Shown here: positions 1-8,305 of the stretch, piece by piece
How positions within the stretch are numbered: position 1 is the stretch's first letter
Layout of the letters: each line of letters opens with the position of its first letter
Assembly: GCF_010731295.1 (NCBI RefSeq)
Contig: NZ_AP022579.1
Location: 4,588,001 to 4,652,000 of the forward strand
Length of the DNA: 64,000 nt
Direction of reading: 5' to 3'
Source of the DNA: Mycolicibacterium boenickei
Lineage (GTDB): Bacteria > Actinomycetota > Actinomycetes > Mycobacteriales > Mycobacteriaceae
The notes under the pieces: generated by a model
The model's input: the letters and a program-made list of their open reading frames with translations, nothing else
The model's database searches: none
What the model was told of the DNA's origin: nothing
Position numbers and translations under genes: made by a program

Positions 1-312
1 GTGGTTCAGGTCTTCTCGCTTGAGGAAGATGCGTGCGCCACCGGCGTACTCGGACAGCCGCGTCGCCTCGTACAGCGGCGAGGGCCGACCGCTGTAGTGC
101 CGCTGCAACCGGTCGAGTTCGTCGAGGAAGGCCTGGTCCCCGCGGGCCTTCTCATAGGCGGCGGTGACCTCCTCGATCACCGCCATCAACGCCTCGGGAA
201 CCAACCGGCCGCCGTACGAGCCGAAATGCCCCAACGCGTCGGGATCGTGCACGGTGGGTTCGGCAACGCCTGCGCTGGTACGGGGCAATTCGGGCCCCGC
301 GAGATCCGCCAT
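1..312 (-). CDS. trpB: Tryptophan synthase beta chain, N-terminal part (cut by window edge)
   Basis: TrpB condenses indole and serine to tryptophan in the TrpA2B2 complex. Only the first 104 codons are in the window. The ATG at 312 opens [11 protein letters not shown], and the visible part holds the family-typical [14 protein letters not shown] (about residues 34-47) and ends in KREDLNH, just before the PLP-binding lysine segment, which lies outside. It follows trpC by 37 bases on the same strand, as in the mycobacterial trpE-membrane protein-trpC-trpB-trpA order. Identity is firm; completeness cannot be judged. Confidence 0.95.
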   Translation of the reverse strand, partial: MADLAGPELPRTSAGVAEPTVHDPDALGHFGSYGGRLVPEALMAVIEEVTAAYEKARGDQAFLDELDRLQRHYSGRPSPLYEATRLSEYAGGARIFLKREDLNH

Positions 313-349
313 CAAAGTGTCTTTTCGTGCAAGCGGCTCATTGATTGGT

Positions 350-1168
350 TCAGCGAGCCGGTTTCGGGCAGGACGGGTGCGTACCGGCGGTGACCAGATC
401 GGCGACCGCGCTGCGGGGATCCCCGCTGGTCACCAGGCCCTCACCGACCAGCACGGCATCTGCACCCGCGCCGGCGTACGCCAGGAGGTCAGCGGTTCCA
501 CGGACCCCGGACTCGGCGACGCGGATGACGTCGCTGGGCAGCCCCGGCGCGATGCGCGCGAAGCAGTCGCGATCGACTTCGAGGGTCTTGAGGTCGCGGG
601 CGTTGACGCCGATCAACTTGGCCCCGGCCTGCAACGCCCGGTCGGCCTCCTCTTCGGTGTGCACCTCCACAAGCGCGGTCATCCCGAGGGATTCCGTCCG
701 CTCCAGCAGTGATTCCAGCACCGGCTGCTCGAGGGCCGCCACGATGAGCAGCAGCAGGTCGGCGCCGTGGGCCCTAGCCTCATGGATCTGGTAGGGCTTG
801 ACGATAAAGTCCTTGCGCAACACAGGGATTGACACCGCTGCCCGCACCGCGTCCAGATCGGCGAGTGAGCCGTTGAACCGGCGCTGCTCGGTGAGCACGC
901 TGATGATCCGCGCACCGCCGGCCTGGTAGGCCTGCGCCAACTGCGCCGGGTCGGCGATGTTGGCCAGCTCGCCCCGAGACGGGCTTGCCCGCTTCACTTC
1001 GGCGATCACGGCAATTCCCGGTTCCCGCAACGCTGCCATCACGTTGAGCGGCGGAGGTGCGTCCTGGGCCCGCGCCTTGATATCAGCCAAGCTGATAACG
1101 GCCTCGCGGGCGGCAACGTCGGCGCGGACTCCCTCGATAATGGAGTCGAGCACTGTGGCCGAACTCAT
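350..1168 (-). CDS. trpC: Indole-3-glycerol phosphate synthase
   Basis: TrpC closes the indole ring of CdRP in tryptophan synthesis. The 272-residue protein is a single TIM barrel: [13 protein letters not shown] near residue 50 (substrate-binding Lys), LRKDFIV, a [13 protein letters not shown] strand and VAESGVRG near the C terminus. The ATG at 1168 ([10 protein letters not shown]) was chosen over the in-frame start at 1255 because AGAAAGGAA precedes it and the homologues start here. The upstream membrane-protein gene ends 83 bases away and trpB follows closely, so it is probably cotranscribed. Confidence 0.96.
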   Translation of the reverse strand: MSSATVLDSIIEGVRADVAAREAVISLADIKARAQDAPPPLNVMAALREPGIAVIAEVKRASPSRGELANIADPAQLAQAYQAGGARIISVLTEQRRFNGSLADLDAVRAAVSIPVLRKDFIVKPYQIHEARAHGADLLLLIVAALEQPVLESLLERTESLGMTALVEVHTEEEADRALQAGAKLIGVNARDLKTLEVDRDCFARIAPGLPSDVIRVAESGVRGTADLLAYAGAGADAVLVGEGLVTSGDPRSAVADLVTAGTHPSCPKPAR

Positions 1169-1251
1169 CGCCCGTCGGTTCCTTTCTGGTGCCTCCGGGC
1201 CGGTCCCGGTTGCCCTCCCTGGAAGGGTAGCCGTCGCCACACCTTCACCAT

Positions 1252-1860
1252 TCACCGGCCCTTATTGTCCGGATCGCCGCCGTCGCCGGTCGGATCATGT
1301 CCCTCGTCCAGCGCATCCCAGAGCATCCGCTCCGACATCGGCTCGCCGCTGTCGTCACTCTTGGCCGCCTCACGCCGGGCCGCCGGCGCCGCGTACCGCC
1401 CTGCAATGCTGCGCTTCGTGCCGTTGGCCGACCGCATGAGCATCACCGCACCGGCCAGCGCACACACCGCGGCCACCAGGGTCAGCACCGCGCCCCCATA
1501 GGAGCGGCTGGTCGCGGTCAACTGCGCTAGCGGCACTTCTGCCAGGTCAGCGGCCCGCACAGCGATGTCCTTGATCACCCACAGGCTGATCGCCAGGTAG
1601 CCCATACCGGCACTGGCCACGGCGATCAGCAGCGCCAGCAATCGCAGCGCCCAGCCGTGCACCGCCAAGGCGGCGACCGCAGCGGCCAGCACCAGCAACG
1701 CCAGCGGGATCAACGCCGTGGACCAGGACGCACCCGTGAGCGTCGTGGTTTTGGGCTGGCCGAGCCCGTCTGCCGAACTCACCTGGACCCAGGTCATCCG
1801 CGATGCCACCCACAGCGCCACCGCGGCGACGACGAACGACGCCTGCGCCGCCCGCGTCAC
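1252..1860 (-). CDS. Tryptophan-operon-associated membrane protein (Rv1610-like)
   Basis: A 202-residue integral membrane protein of the actinobacterial trp-associated family (TIGR02234 type). Hydrophobic segments lie at about residues 5-20, 45-65, 68-90 and 118-140, followed by a charged cytoplasmic tail rich in Asp, Glu and Arg. The GTG start at 1860 overlaps the trpE stop by four bases (GTGA), so translation is probably coupled to trpE. Its function is not established. Position between trpE and trpC is conserved in mycobacteria, which argues for a role tied to tryptophan synthesis or uptake, but this is inference. Confidence 0.85.
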   Translation of the reverse strand: MTRAAQASFVVAAVALWVASRMTWVQVSSADGLGQPKTTTLTGASWSTALIPLALLVLAAAVAALAVHGWALRLLALLIAVASAGMGYLAISLWVIKDIAVRAADLAEVPLAQLTATSRSYGGAVLTLVAAVCALAGAVMLMRSANGTKRSIAGRYAAPAARREAAKSDDSGEPMSERMLWDALDEGHDPTGDGGDPDNKGR

Positions 1861-3416
1861 GGCTCGGCCAATGTGTCGGCTGCGGCGATGGCGTTGAGCA
1901 CGGCTTTGGCCTTGTTTGCCGATTCGTTGTACTCGTAGGGGCCGTTGGAATCGGCCACGACTCCCCCGCCGGCCTGTACGTAGGCCGTGCCGTTGCGCAT
2001 CAGTGCGGTCCGGATGGCGATGGCGAAGTCGGCGTTGCCCGCGAAATCGAGATATCCCAGCACCCCGCCGTACAGGCCCCGCCGGGTCTTCTCGACCTCC
2101 TCGATCAACTCCATGGCCCGCACCTTCGGCGCCCCTGACAGGGTGCCGGCCGGGAAGCACGCCGTCACCGCGTCCAGCGCGGTCTTCCCCTCGGCCAGCT
2201 CGCCGGTCACCGTGGACACCAGGTGCATGACGTGGCTGTAGCGCTCGATGTGGCTGTAGTCCTCGACCCGCACCGTGCCGGGGCGGCACACCCGCCCCAG
2301 GTCGTTGCGGCCCAGATCCACCAGCATCAGGTGCTCGGCGCGTTCCTTCTCGTCGGCCAGCAGTTCCTTTTCCAGCAGCACGTCTTCTTCCTCGGTGCTG
2401 CCGCGCCACCGGGTTCCGGCGATCGGGTGGGTGGTGGCCCGTCCGTCCTTCACGGTGACCAGCGCCTCGGGGCTGGAGCCGACGACCGAAAAGTCAAGCC
2501 CACCATCGGCATCGGGGACATTGAGCAGGTACATGTACGGGCTGGGGTTGGTGACCCGCAGCATCCGGTACACGTCGAGGGGGTCGGCGGCGGTGTCCAT
2601 CTCGAACCGCTGCGACGGCACTACCTGGAAGGCTTCGCCGGCTTCGATGTCGCCGACCAGTTTCTCCACGATCGCCGTGTACTCCTCCACCGTGCGCTGC
2701 GCGCGGTGCTCGGGCGCGGGCCTGCTGAAGGTGGCGACCGTCGACGGCAGCGGCTGGCCGAGGGCGGCGGTCATCACATCCAGCCGAGCCACCGCGTCGT
2801 CATACGCCTCGTCGACGCGCTCGTCGGTGCCGTTCCAGTTCACCGCGTTGGCGATCAGGGTGATGGTGCCCTCGTGATGGTCGACGGCGGCGATGTCGGT
2901 GGCCAGCAGCAGCACCATGTCCGGCAGGCCGAGGTCGTCGACCGCCAGTTCCGGGAGCCGCTCCAGCCTGCGCACCATGTCATAGGCGAAGTACCCGACC
3001 AATCCCGACGACAGCGGCGGTAGGTCCGGCACCGCCTCGGTCTGCAGCAGATCCAGGGTGGCGCGCAATGCGGCCAGCGGTTCACCGCCGCTGGGCGCGT
3101 CCTTGGGCGCGGTGCCCAGCCACACCGCCTCGTTGTCGCGAACCGTGAGCGCGGACGGAGCGCCGGCCCCGATGAACGACCAACGCGACCACGAGCGACC
3201 GTTCTCGGCCGATTCGAGCAGGAACGTGCCCGGCCGGTTGGCGGCGAGCTTGCGGTACGCCGACAGCGGTGTCTCGCTGTCGGCCAGGACCTTGCGGGTC
3301 ACCGGCACGACCCGGTGCTCGGCGGCAAGGGCCCGGAAATCCTCCCGCGAGGTGGTGACCGCAAGCGATGAGCCGGCGCCCGAGGATCCCGGTGCGTGGG
3401 TGGCTGTGGTTTGCAC
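1857..3416 (-). CDS. trpE: Anthranilate synthase component I
   Basis: TrpE makes anthranilate from chorismate, using ammonia from a TrpG partner encoded elsewhere. The 519-residue product has the N-terminal domain with the LLES-type feedback element (FLLESAENG near residue 60) and the chorismate-binding C-terminal domain with [19 protein letters not shown] and YVQAGGGVV. The start is the GTG at 3416, nine bases after GGGAGG. An in-frame ATG at 3455 exists but lacks as good a ribosome site. First gene of the trp cluster; divergent from bcp. Confidence 0.96.
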   Translation of the reverse strand: MQTTATHAPGSSGAGSSLAVTTSREDFRALAAEHRVVPVTRKVLADSETPLSAYRKLAANRPGTFLLESAENGRSWSRWSFIGAGAPSALTVRDNEAVWLGTAPKDAPSGGEPLAALRATLDLLQTEAVPDLPPLSSGLVGYFAYDMVRRLERLPELAVDDLGLPDMVLLLATDIAAVDHHEGTITLIANAVNWNGTDERVDEAYDDAVARLDVMTAALGQPLPSTVATFSRPAPEHRAQRTVEEYTAIVEKLVGDIEAGEAFQVVPSQRFEMDTAADPLDVYRMLRVTNPSPYMYLLNVPDADGGLDFSVVGSSPEALVTVKDGRATTHPIAGTRWRGSTEEEDVLLEKELLADEKERAEHLMLVDLGRNDLGRVCRPGTVRVEDYSHIERYSHVMHLVSTVTGELAEGKTALDAVTACFPAGTLSGAPKVRAMELIEEVEKTRRGLYGGVLGYLDFAGNADFAIAIRTALMRNGTAYVQAGGGVVADSNGPYEYNESANKAKAVLNAIAAADTLAEP

Positions 3417-3479
3417 GGGAACAATCCTCCCAGATCGGGGCCACCGTCCTGCCATGCAGACGGCGTAGCGTAGCCAGCC

Positions 3480-3947
3480 ATGACATCCCTCAAGACGGGT
3501 GACACCGTTGCCGAGTTCGAACTGCCGGACCAGACCGGCACGATTCGCAGCCTGACCAGCCTGCTCACCGAGGGCCCGGTGGTGCTGTTCTTCTATCCGG
3601 CGGCGATGACTCCGGGGTGCACCAAAGAGGCCTGTCACTTCCGCGATCTGGCCGCGGAGTTCGCCGCGGCCGGCGCGAGCCGGGTCGGTATCAGTACCGA
3701 CCCGGTCGCCAAGCAGGCCAAGTTCGCCGATATCCAGAACTTCGACTACCCGTTGCTGTCGGACGCCGACGGCGGCAAGGTGGCCGCCCAGTTCGGGGTG
3801 AAACGTGGCCTGCTCGGCAAGCTCATGCCGGTCAAGCGGACCACGTTCGTCATCGACACCGACCGCACCGTGCTCGGGGTGATCTCCAGCGAGATCAGCA
3901 TGGACACCCATGCCGACAAGGCGCTGGAGCTGCTCAAGGCGCGTTGA
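3480..3947 (+). CDS. bcp: Peroxiredoxin of the BCP type
   Basis: A 155-residue thiol peroxidase that reduces hydroperoxides in the cytosol. The active-site region reads TPGCTKEAC, with the peroxidatic cysteine C47 and a second cysteine C52 five residues later as in atypical two-Cys BCPs. It corresponds to the mycobacterial bcpB next to trpE. The divergent spacer is only 63 bases; TAGCGT lies 8 bases before the ATG and could be a -10 for near-leaderless transcription. Its 3-prime end overlaps that of leuA by 14 bases, tail to tail. Confidence 0.93.
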   Translation: MTSLKTGDTVAEFELPDQTGTIRSLTSLLTEGPVVLFFYPAAMTPGCTKEACHFRDLAAEFAAAGASRVGISTDPVAKQAKFADIQNFDYPLLSDADGGKVAAQFGVKRGLLGKLMPVKRTTFVIDTDRTVLGVISSEISMDTHADKALELLKAR

Positions 3948-5682
3948 CCGCCCGCAGCACCGCCGCCATCGACGCCGCGAGCACCGAGTCGCTGCGGCCG
4001 CACGCCCAGCCGGCGCGACCGGCCGACCGGTATTCGAGGTAACTGACGGCGATGCTGCCGATCGACTGCTGGGTCAGGCTCAGCACCTCGATCGGATGGC
4101 CGATGTCCTCGAGTGCGGCGCACAGCGCGTCGACCGGCCCGATGCCGCGGTGACTGCTGGCCACGGTGCGCCCGTCACACACCAGGATGAGGTCGGTGAC
4201 CGCGGCGGCGCCGTCACCGCCGGTGTGCCAGTCCTTGAGTTGCACGGGCCCTGCGGGGTCCAGATAGGTCGCCTCGAACAGATCGAACAGTTCGGCAGCG
4301 GTGACCTCGGAACCGCTGGAATCGGTGTGCTCCTGGACGTGGCGGGCGAAGTCGATCTGCAGGCGGCGCGGCAGTTCCAACCCGTAATCGGTGGCCAGCA
4401 GGTAGGCGATGCCGCCCTTGCCGGATTGCGAGTTCACCCGGATCACCGCATCGTAGGTGCGGCCGATGTCGGCCGGGTCGATCGGCAGATACGGTACTCG
4501 CCAATCGATTTCGTTATCCGGTTGTCCGGTGGCCGCGGCCCTGGCGCGATGTTCGGCGAAGCCCTTCTTGATCGCGTCCTGGTGTGTCCCGGAGAACGCC
4601 GTGTGCACCATGTCTCCCACATAGGGATGCCGCTCATGGATCGGCATGCGGGTGCAGTGACTGACGGTGCGCGCGATCTCGTCGATGTCGGAGAAGTCGA
4701 TCATCGGATCCACGCCCTGGGCATGCAGATTCAGCGCCAGGGTGGCGATGTCGACATTGCCGGTGCGTTCACCGTTGCCGAACACGCACCCCTCGACCCG
4801 TTGCGCTCCCGCCAACACCGCGAGCTCGGCGCAGGCGATGCCGGTCCCCCGGTCGTTGTGTGGGTGCACCGACAGGATGACGCTGTCACGACGGGACACG
4901 TTGCGGTGCATGTACTCGATCTGGTCGGCGTACACGTTCGGGGTGGCGATCTCGACGGTGGCCGGCAGGTTGAGGATGACCGGACGGTCGGGCGTGGCCT
5001 GCCACAGCTCGGTCACCGCGTCACACAGCTCGAGCACGTAGTCCGGCTCGGTGAGGTTGAACACCTCCGGCGAGAATTCGAACCGCACATTCGGCATGCC
5101 GTCGGTGAATTCGAGGACGTCGCGCGCGCCGGCCAGGATCAGGTCCCGCAGTTCGGCGCGGTCCTTTCCCAGAACGACGTCGCGCCAGGTGGGTGCGGTC
5201 GCGGTGTACATGTGGATGACGACGTCGTTGTCGATTCCGCGGACCGAGTCCACGGTGCGCTCGATCAGGTCGCGGCGGGCCGGAACGAACACGACGATGG
5301 TGACGTCGGGTGGGGCGATGTCGGATTCGGCCAGCAGTCGGACGAAGTCGAAGTCGGTCTGCGACGCCGACGGATAGCCAACCTCGATCTCCTTGTAGCC
5401 CATGGCCACCAGCAGCTCGAAGAATCGGCGCTTACGGCCCGGATCCATCGGCTCGGCCAGCGCCTGATTGCCGTCGCGCAGATCCACCGGCACCCACAGC
5501 GGTGCGGTGTGAATGCGGGCCGTGGGCCAATCTCGTTGAACCAGAGGAACTTCGACGCGGTCATAGACGGAGGCGTAGCGATGCGACGGCATCTGGGAAC
5601 AGCGCTGCCGGTTCCAGGCCGGCGCGTTCGCCGGGACTTCCCCGGCCGGGGTGTCGATGGTGGGAAATGCAGACGTGGTCAT
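3934..5682 (-). CDS. leuA: 2-isopropylmalate synthase (probable paralogue)
   Basis: LeuA condenses acetyl-CoA with 2-ketoisovalerate, the first committed leucine step. The 582-residue protein has the HMGL-like barrel with [11 protein letters not shown] (about residues 65-75), the metal site HPHNDRGTG and GNGERTGN, and a C-terminal LeuA dimer/regulatory domain. It differs clearly from the main mycobacterial LeuA as remembered and lacks the 19-residue repeats of the M. tuberculosis protein, so it may be a second copy or use another keto acid. The ATG at 5682 follows GAAGG. An upstream leader encodes a Leu-rich peptide. Confidence 0.88.
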   Translation of the reverse strand: MTTSAFPTIDTPAGEVPANAPAWNRQRCSQMPSHRYASVYDRVEVPLVQRDWPTARIHTAPLWVPVDLRDGNQALAEPMDPGRKRRFFELLVAMGYKEIEVGYPSASQTDFDFVRLLAESDIAPPDVTIVVFVPARRDLIERTVDSVRGIDNDVVIHMYTATAPTWRDVVLGKDRAELRDLILAGARDVLEFTDGMPNVRFEFSPEVFNLTEPDYVLELCDAVTELWQATPDRPVILNLPATVEIATPNVYADQIEYMHRNVSRRDSVILSVHPHNDRGTGIACAELAVLAGAQRVEGCVFGNGERTGNVDIATLALNLHAQGVDPMIDFSDIDEIARTVSHCTRMPIHERHPYVGDMVHTAFSGTHQDAIKKGFAEHRARAAATGQPDNEIDWRVPYLPIDPADIGRTYDAVIRVNSQSGKGGIAYLLATDYGLELPRRLQIDFARHVQEHTDSSGSEVTAAELFDLFEATYLDPAGPVQLKDWHTGGDGAAAVTDLILVCDGRTVASSHRGIGPVDALCAALEDIGHPIEVLSLTQQSIGSIAVSYLEYRSAGRAGWACGRSDSVLAASMAAVLRAVNAP

Positions 5683-5750
5683 GAGGGTGCCTTCGGTCGG
5701 GTTGGGTTTCGACCGGCGCGACACAGCCCCACGGCAGGGGGCCGGTCGAT
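5683..5750 (-). promoter_or_regulatory. leuA attenuator-like leader with two alternative stems
   Basis: In the leuA leader RNA, TCGACCGGC (5749-5741) pairs perfectly with GCCGGTCGA (5717-5709). The right arm can instead pair through CGGTCG (5715-5710) with CGACCG (5699-5694), whose last base is the first base of the leuA Shine-Dalgarno GAAGG. The two stems are mutually exclusive. The first arm starts one base after the stop codon of the Leu leader peptide, so a ribosome finishing that peptide would cover it. This suggests leucine-dependent translational attenuation. The mechanism is inference from sequence. Confidence 0.65.
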
Positions 5751-5792
5751 TCAGGCCCCGCCGCGGCGGCTAAGGAGCAGGACGCGCGTCAT
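5751..5792 (-). CDS. leuL: Leucine leader peptide (13 residues)
   Basis: A 14-codon ORF reading [13 protein letters not shown] and stop, with three consecutive leucine codons (CTG CTC CTT) after a valine. It starts three bases after the predicted transcription start (about 5795, given TATAGT at 5807-5802), so it would be translated almost without a leader. It lies 68 bases ahead of leuA and directly before the alternative stems. Leu-rich leader peptides ahead of leuA are known or predicted in other actinobacteria. The gene symbol is by analogy. Confidence 0.68.
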   Translation of the reverse strand: MTRVLLLSRRGGA

Positions 5793-5798
5793 GATGCG

Positions 5799-5807
5799 TA
5801 GACTATA
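5799..5807. promoter_or_regulatory. Overlapping divergent -10 elements for leuA and gntR
   Basis: Plus strand TAGACT (5799-5804) and minus strand TATAGT (5807-5802) share three bases, giving a TAGACTATA core that could serve both directions. The direct repeat GTAGAC (5798-5803 and 5825-5830) brackets the region and may include the GntR operator, but no clear palindrome of the FadR type was found. Promoter activity is inferred. Confidence 0.45.
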
Positions 5808-5838
5808 CACAACTCCTCAGACAAGTAGACAGGTTTCG

Positions 5839-6510
5839 ATGACGTCCCAAGTTCAGCGTCACCCGCTGGCGACTCAGACCGCCCAGCTGCTCCTGACGCG
5901 CATCCGCCAAGGCGAATGGCCGCTCGGCCATCGACTTCCGGGCGAGACGACGCTGGCCGCGCAACTCGGCGTGGGCCGCTCCACCTTGCGTGAAGCGATC
6001 CGCGAACTCTCCGGCAAGGGCGTGCTGGAGAGCCGTCAGGGCGCCGGGGTGTTCGTCACCGCGCTCGACGCTGCCGAAGACTGGGACACCGTCCTGCGCC
6101 GCGCCACCATCGTGTCGGTGATCGAGGCCCGCATCGCCATCGAAGCCGAGGCCGCCGCGCTGGCCGCCACCCGGCGCACGCCCGCCGACCTGCGCGCGAT
6201 CCGTCGCACCCTGGCCGCCCGCGGTGTGCTGGGCCAGTCCGTACCCGATCACGTCGACGCCGACATGGCGTTTCATCGCACGGTGATCGCCGCGGCCCAC
6301 AACGAGGTGCTGATCCAGCTGTTCGACGCGTTCCTCCCCCGGCTGCGCCTGGCGATGATCGACATGCTGAAGATCCGCCCGATCGCCTCCGAACCCTGCG
6401 ACCACGACCTGCACCAACAGCTGGCCGACGCGATCATCGCGCGCGACCCCGAGGCCGCCGCAGCCGCCAGCAGAACCCACTTGAGCTCATTGAAGGAGTC
6501 TTTCGCATGA
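5839..6510 (+). CDS. GntR family regulator, FadR/FCD subfamily
   Basis: A 223-residue transcription factor with an N-terminal winged helix (GHRLPGETTLAAQLGVGRST, about residues 31-50, then LREAIREL) and an FCD-type effector domain containing the D-x3-H signature (DADMAFHRTV) and later His residues that usually bind a metal or carboxylate ligand. The ATG at 5839 was preferred; an in-frame ATG at 5791 is preceded by AAGGAG at long spacing. It diverges from leuA and overlaps the downstream ABC ATPase gene by ATGA, so it probably controls one or both. Confidence 0.85.
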   Translation: MTSQVQRHPLATQTAQLLLTRIRQGEWPLGHRLPGETTLAAQLGVGRSTLREAIRELSGKGVLESRQGAGVFVTALDAAEDWDTVLRRATIVSVIEARIAIEAEAAALAATRRTPADLRAIRRTLAARGVLGQSVPDHVDADMAFHRTVIAAAHNEVLIQLFDAFLPRLRLAMIDMLKIRPIASEPCDHDLHQQLADAIIARDPEAAAAASRTHLSSLKESFA

Positions 6511-7304
6511 CCCCGGTCCTCGACATCGCCGATGTGACCTTCCGCCGTGACGGCAAGCAGATCATCGACGGCATCTCACTCACCGTGCAATCCGGTGAGC
6601 ACTGGGCACTGCTGGGACCCAACGGTGCCGGCAAGAGCACGCTGCTGGGTTTCTGTGCCGCCGTGACGTTTCCGACGACGGGGACCGTGCACGTGCTCGG
6701 CGGTCAGATGGGCCGCACCGACCTGGCCGTGCTCCGCCGCTCGATCGGTCACGTGAATCCCCGGCACCGCCTGCAGTATCCGCTCACCGTGCGCGAGGTG
6801 GTGCTCACCGGCATCACCGCCACCATCGACATCGCAGCGCACTGGACACCGACCCCCGAACAGGTGCGCCGAGCCGACGAACTCATCGACACCGTGGGCC
6901 TGTCGGCCCGCGCCGATGCGATCTGGCCCACCCTGTCCCAGGGCGAGCGCGGCCGTACCCTGATCGCCCGGGCGCTGATCGCCGACCCACGGCTGTTGCT
7001 GCTGGACGAGCCGACCACCGGCCTGGATGTGGCGGCGCGCGAACAGCTGCTGGAAACCCTTGACACCCTGGATGACTCGCATCCGGACATGGCCTCGATC
7101 CTGGTCACCCACCACCTCGAGGAACTACCGACCAGCACCACGCACGCCCTCTTGATCGCCGAAGGGCGCACCGTGGCCAGCGGGTTGGCCCACGAGGTGG
7201 TCAACACCGAACACGTCAGCGAGGCCTTCGCTCACCCTGTGGTGGTCGGGTTCCAGGACGGCCGCTGGAGTGCGCGGGCCAAGGCCAGCTCGCGGGTGCT
7301 GTAG
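6507..7304 (+). CDS. ABC transporter ATP-binding protein, orphan
   Basis: A 265-residue ATPase with Walker A GPNGAGKST (residues 37-45), a signature of the form LSQGERGR, Walker B LLLLDEPTTGLD and an H-loop in LVTHH. The LSQGE signature replaces the usual LSGGQ and resembles the YlmA/ModF-like group of single-domain ATPases. No permease or binding-protein gene is adjacent. The ATG overlaps the gntR stop, which indicates coupling. Substrate unknown. The gene ends five bases from the end of the convergent endonuclease gene. Confidence 0.8.
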   Translation: MTPVLDIADVTFRRDGKQIIDGISLTVQSGEHWALLGPNGAGKSTLLGFCAAVTFPTTGTVHVLGGQMGRTDLAVLRRSIGHVNPRHRLQYPLTVREVVLTGITATIDIAAHWTPTPEQVRRADELIDTVGLSARADAIWPTLSQGERGRTLIARALIADPRLLLLDEPTTGLDVAAREQLLETLDTLDDSHPDMASILVTHHLEELPTSTTHALLIAEGRTVASGLAHEVVNTEHVSEAFAHPVVVGFQDGRWSARAKASSRVL

Positions 7305-7309
7305 GGGCT

Positions 7310-8305
7310 TCAGCCTTCGGTTGCGGCGTTGCGACGCCGACGCGCCTCACGGTGCCGGGTTACCGGGGTGGTGTCGATGACGCGGTTGACCATGGTCGCC
7401 AGAAAGCGCGATGGCTGCAGCGCGGGCGGCACCGTGTCATGCCGGATCGCGATGTCGGGCAGGGCGGCCAGCGCCTCGTCGACAGCGGCCGTGGCCACAT
7501 CCACGATCTCGAACAGCGCGTCCGGCTCGGCCTTTTCGATGCTGTCGACTTCCTCGTCCGCGGACTCGGCGACCTCAGAGTCGTAGTCGATCATCACCAG
7601 TGCCACCGCGTGATAGGCGTCGTCCTCGGTACCGAGCTTGCCCAGCAGGTCGATGAGCCACTCCGCCTTGTCCGGTTCGGTGCGGAGGATCGTCGAGCGC
7701 AGGCCGTAGACGAATCCGAGCGCCGACAACGGGTGGCGCAGGCGCAGATTCTTGGCGTCGCCGTAGCTTTCCTCGACCCGGTTCGCGGCGTTCTTGCCGA
7801 AGCTGGAGTCCATCCGCTTGGTGCTGATCAGCAATTCCGGGCCGGTGTCCCAGTCCGACATCACCACGTCGACCTGCTTCATGTAGTGCTTGCCCAGCAC
7901 GCTGGCGCTCGACGCGGCAACGCCTTTCATCGACCGCTTCAGGCGCTGCTCGATCAGGTGGCGTTCCTTCTGCGGCAGCGCCTCGAGCAGGCTGGCGATG
8001 GCGCTGGGCATGATCCGCGGGTCTGTCGCCCTGGGCCACACCGCGTCCGGATCGAACCCGGCACGCCGCAGCTCGTACGCCAACCAGACATCGAGCGCCA
8101 GCGCCGGAACCCCGGTGGTCGACGGCGCATCGAGGTACAACGGCACCCCGAGCAGCTTGCGCAGCACCCGGAAATCGGGCACGAACGTCAACTCACCGGC
8201 CACCCGCACCCACGGATTGGTGTGCACGCCTGCCGGTGCCGCGTCGGCCACAATGCGGTCGAAAATGGCCCACGCGGTGGCTTTGGTCGACGGTTCAGCG
8301 GGCAC
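7310..8305 (-). CDS. Putative restriction endonuclease partner of the adjacent methylase
   Basis: A 331-residue protein I cannot place in a named family. Residues 146-163 look like a PD-(D/E)XK nuclease core: D146, acidic residues D151/D153 and E157, then a hydrophobic strand ending in STK with K163. It continues with MDSSFGKNAANRVEESYGD, a charged helix suitable for DNA contact. The GTG at 8305 overlaps the methylase stop by 11 bases, the usual arrangement for a coupled type II restriction-modification pair. Nuclease activity is inferred from context and this motif, not from a recognised domain. Confidence 0.62.
   Translation of the reverse strand: MPAEPSTKATAWAIFDRIVADAAPAGVHTNPWVRVAGELTFVPDFRVLRKLLGVPLYLDAPSTTGVPALALDVWLAYELRRAGFDPDAVWPRATDPRIMPSAIASLLEALPQKERHLIEQRLKRSMKGVAASSASVLGKHYMKQVDVVMSDWDTGPELLISTKRMDSSFGKNAANRVEESYGDAKNLRLRHPLSALGFVYGLRSTILRTEPDKAEWLIDLLGKLGTEDDAYHAVALVMIDYDSEVAESADEEVDSIEKAEPDALFEIVDVATAAVDEALAALPDIAIRHDTVPPALQPSRFLATMVNRVIDTTPVTRHREARRRRNAATEG

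Noticed and set aside
3417..3455. Possible Trp leader peptide or longer trpE start ([13 protein letters not shown])
   Set aside because: It has a single Trp codon, is in frame with trpE, and no alternative stems were found; the GTG at 3416 has the better ribosome site.
3910..5838. A long plus-strand frame running through leuA into the GntR gene
   Set aside because: The part before 5839 is antisense to leuA and has no recognisable protein; only the GntR portion is real.
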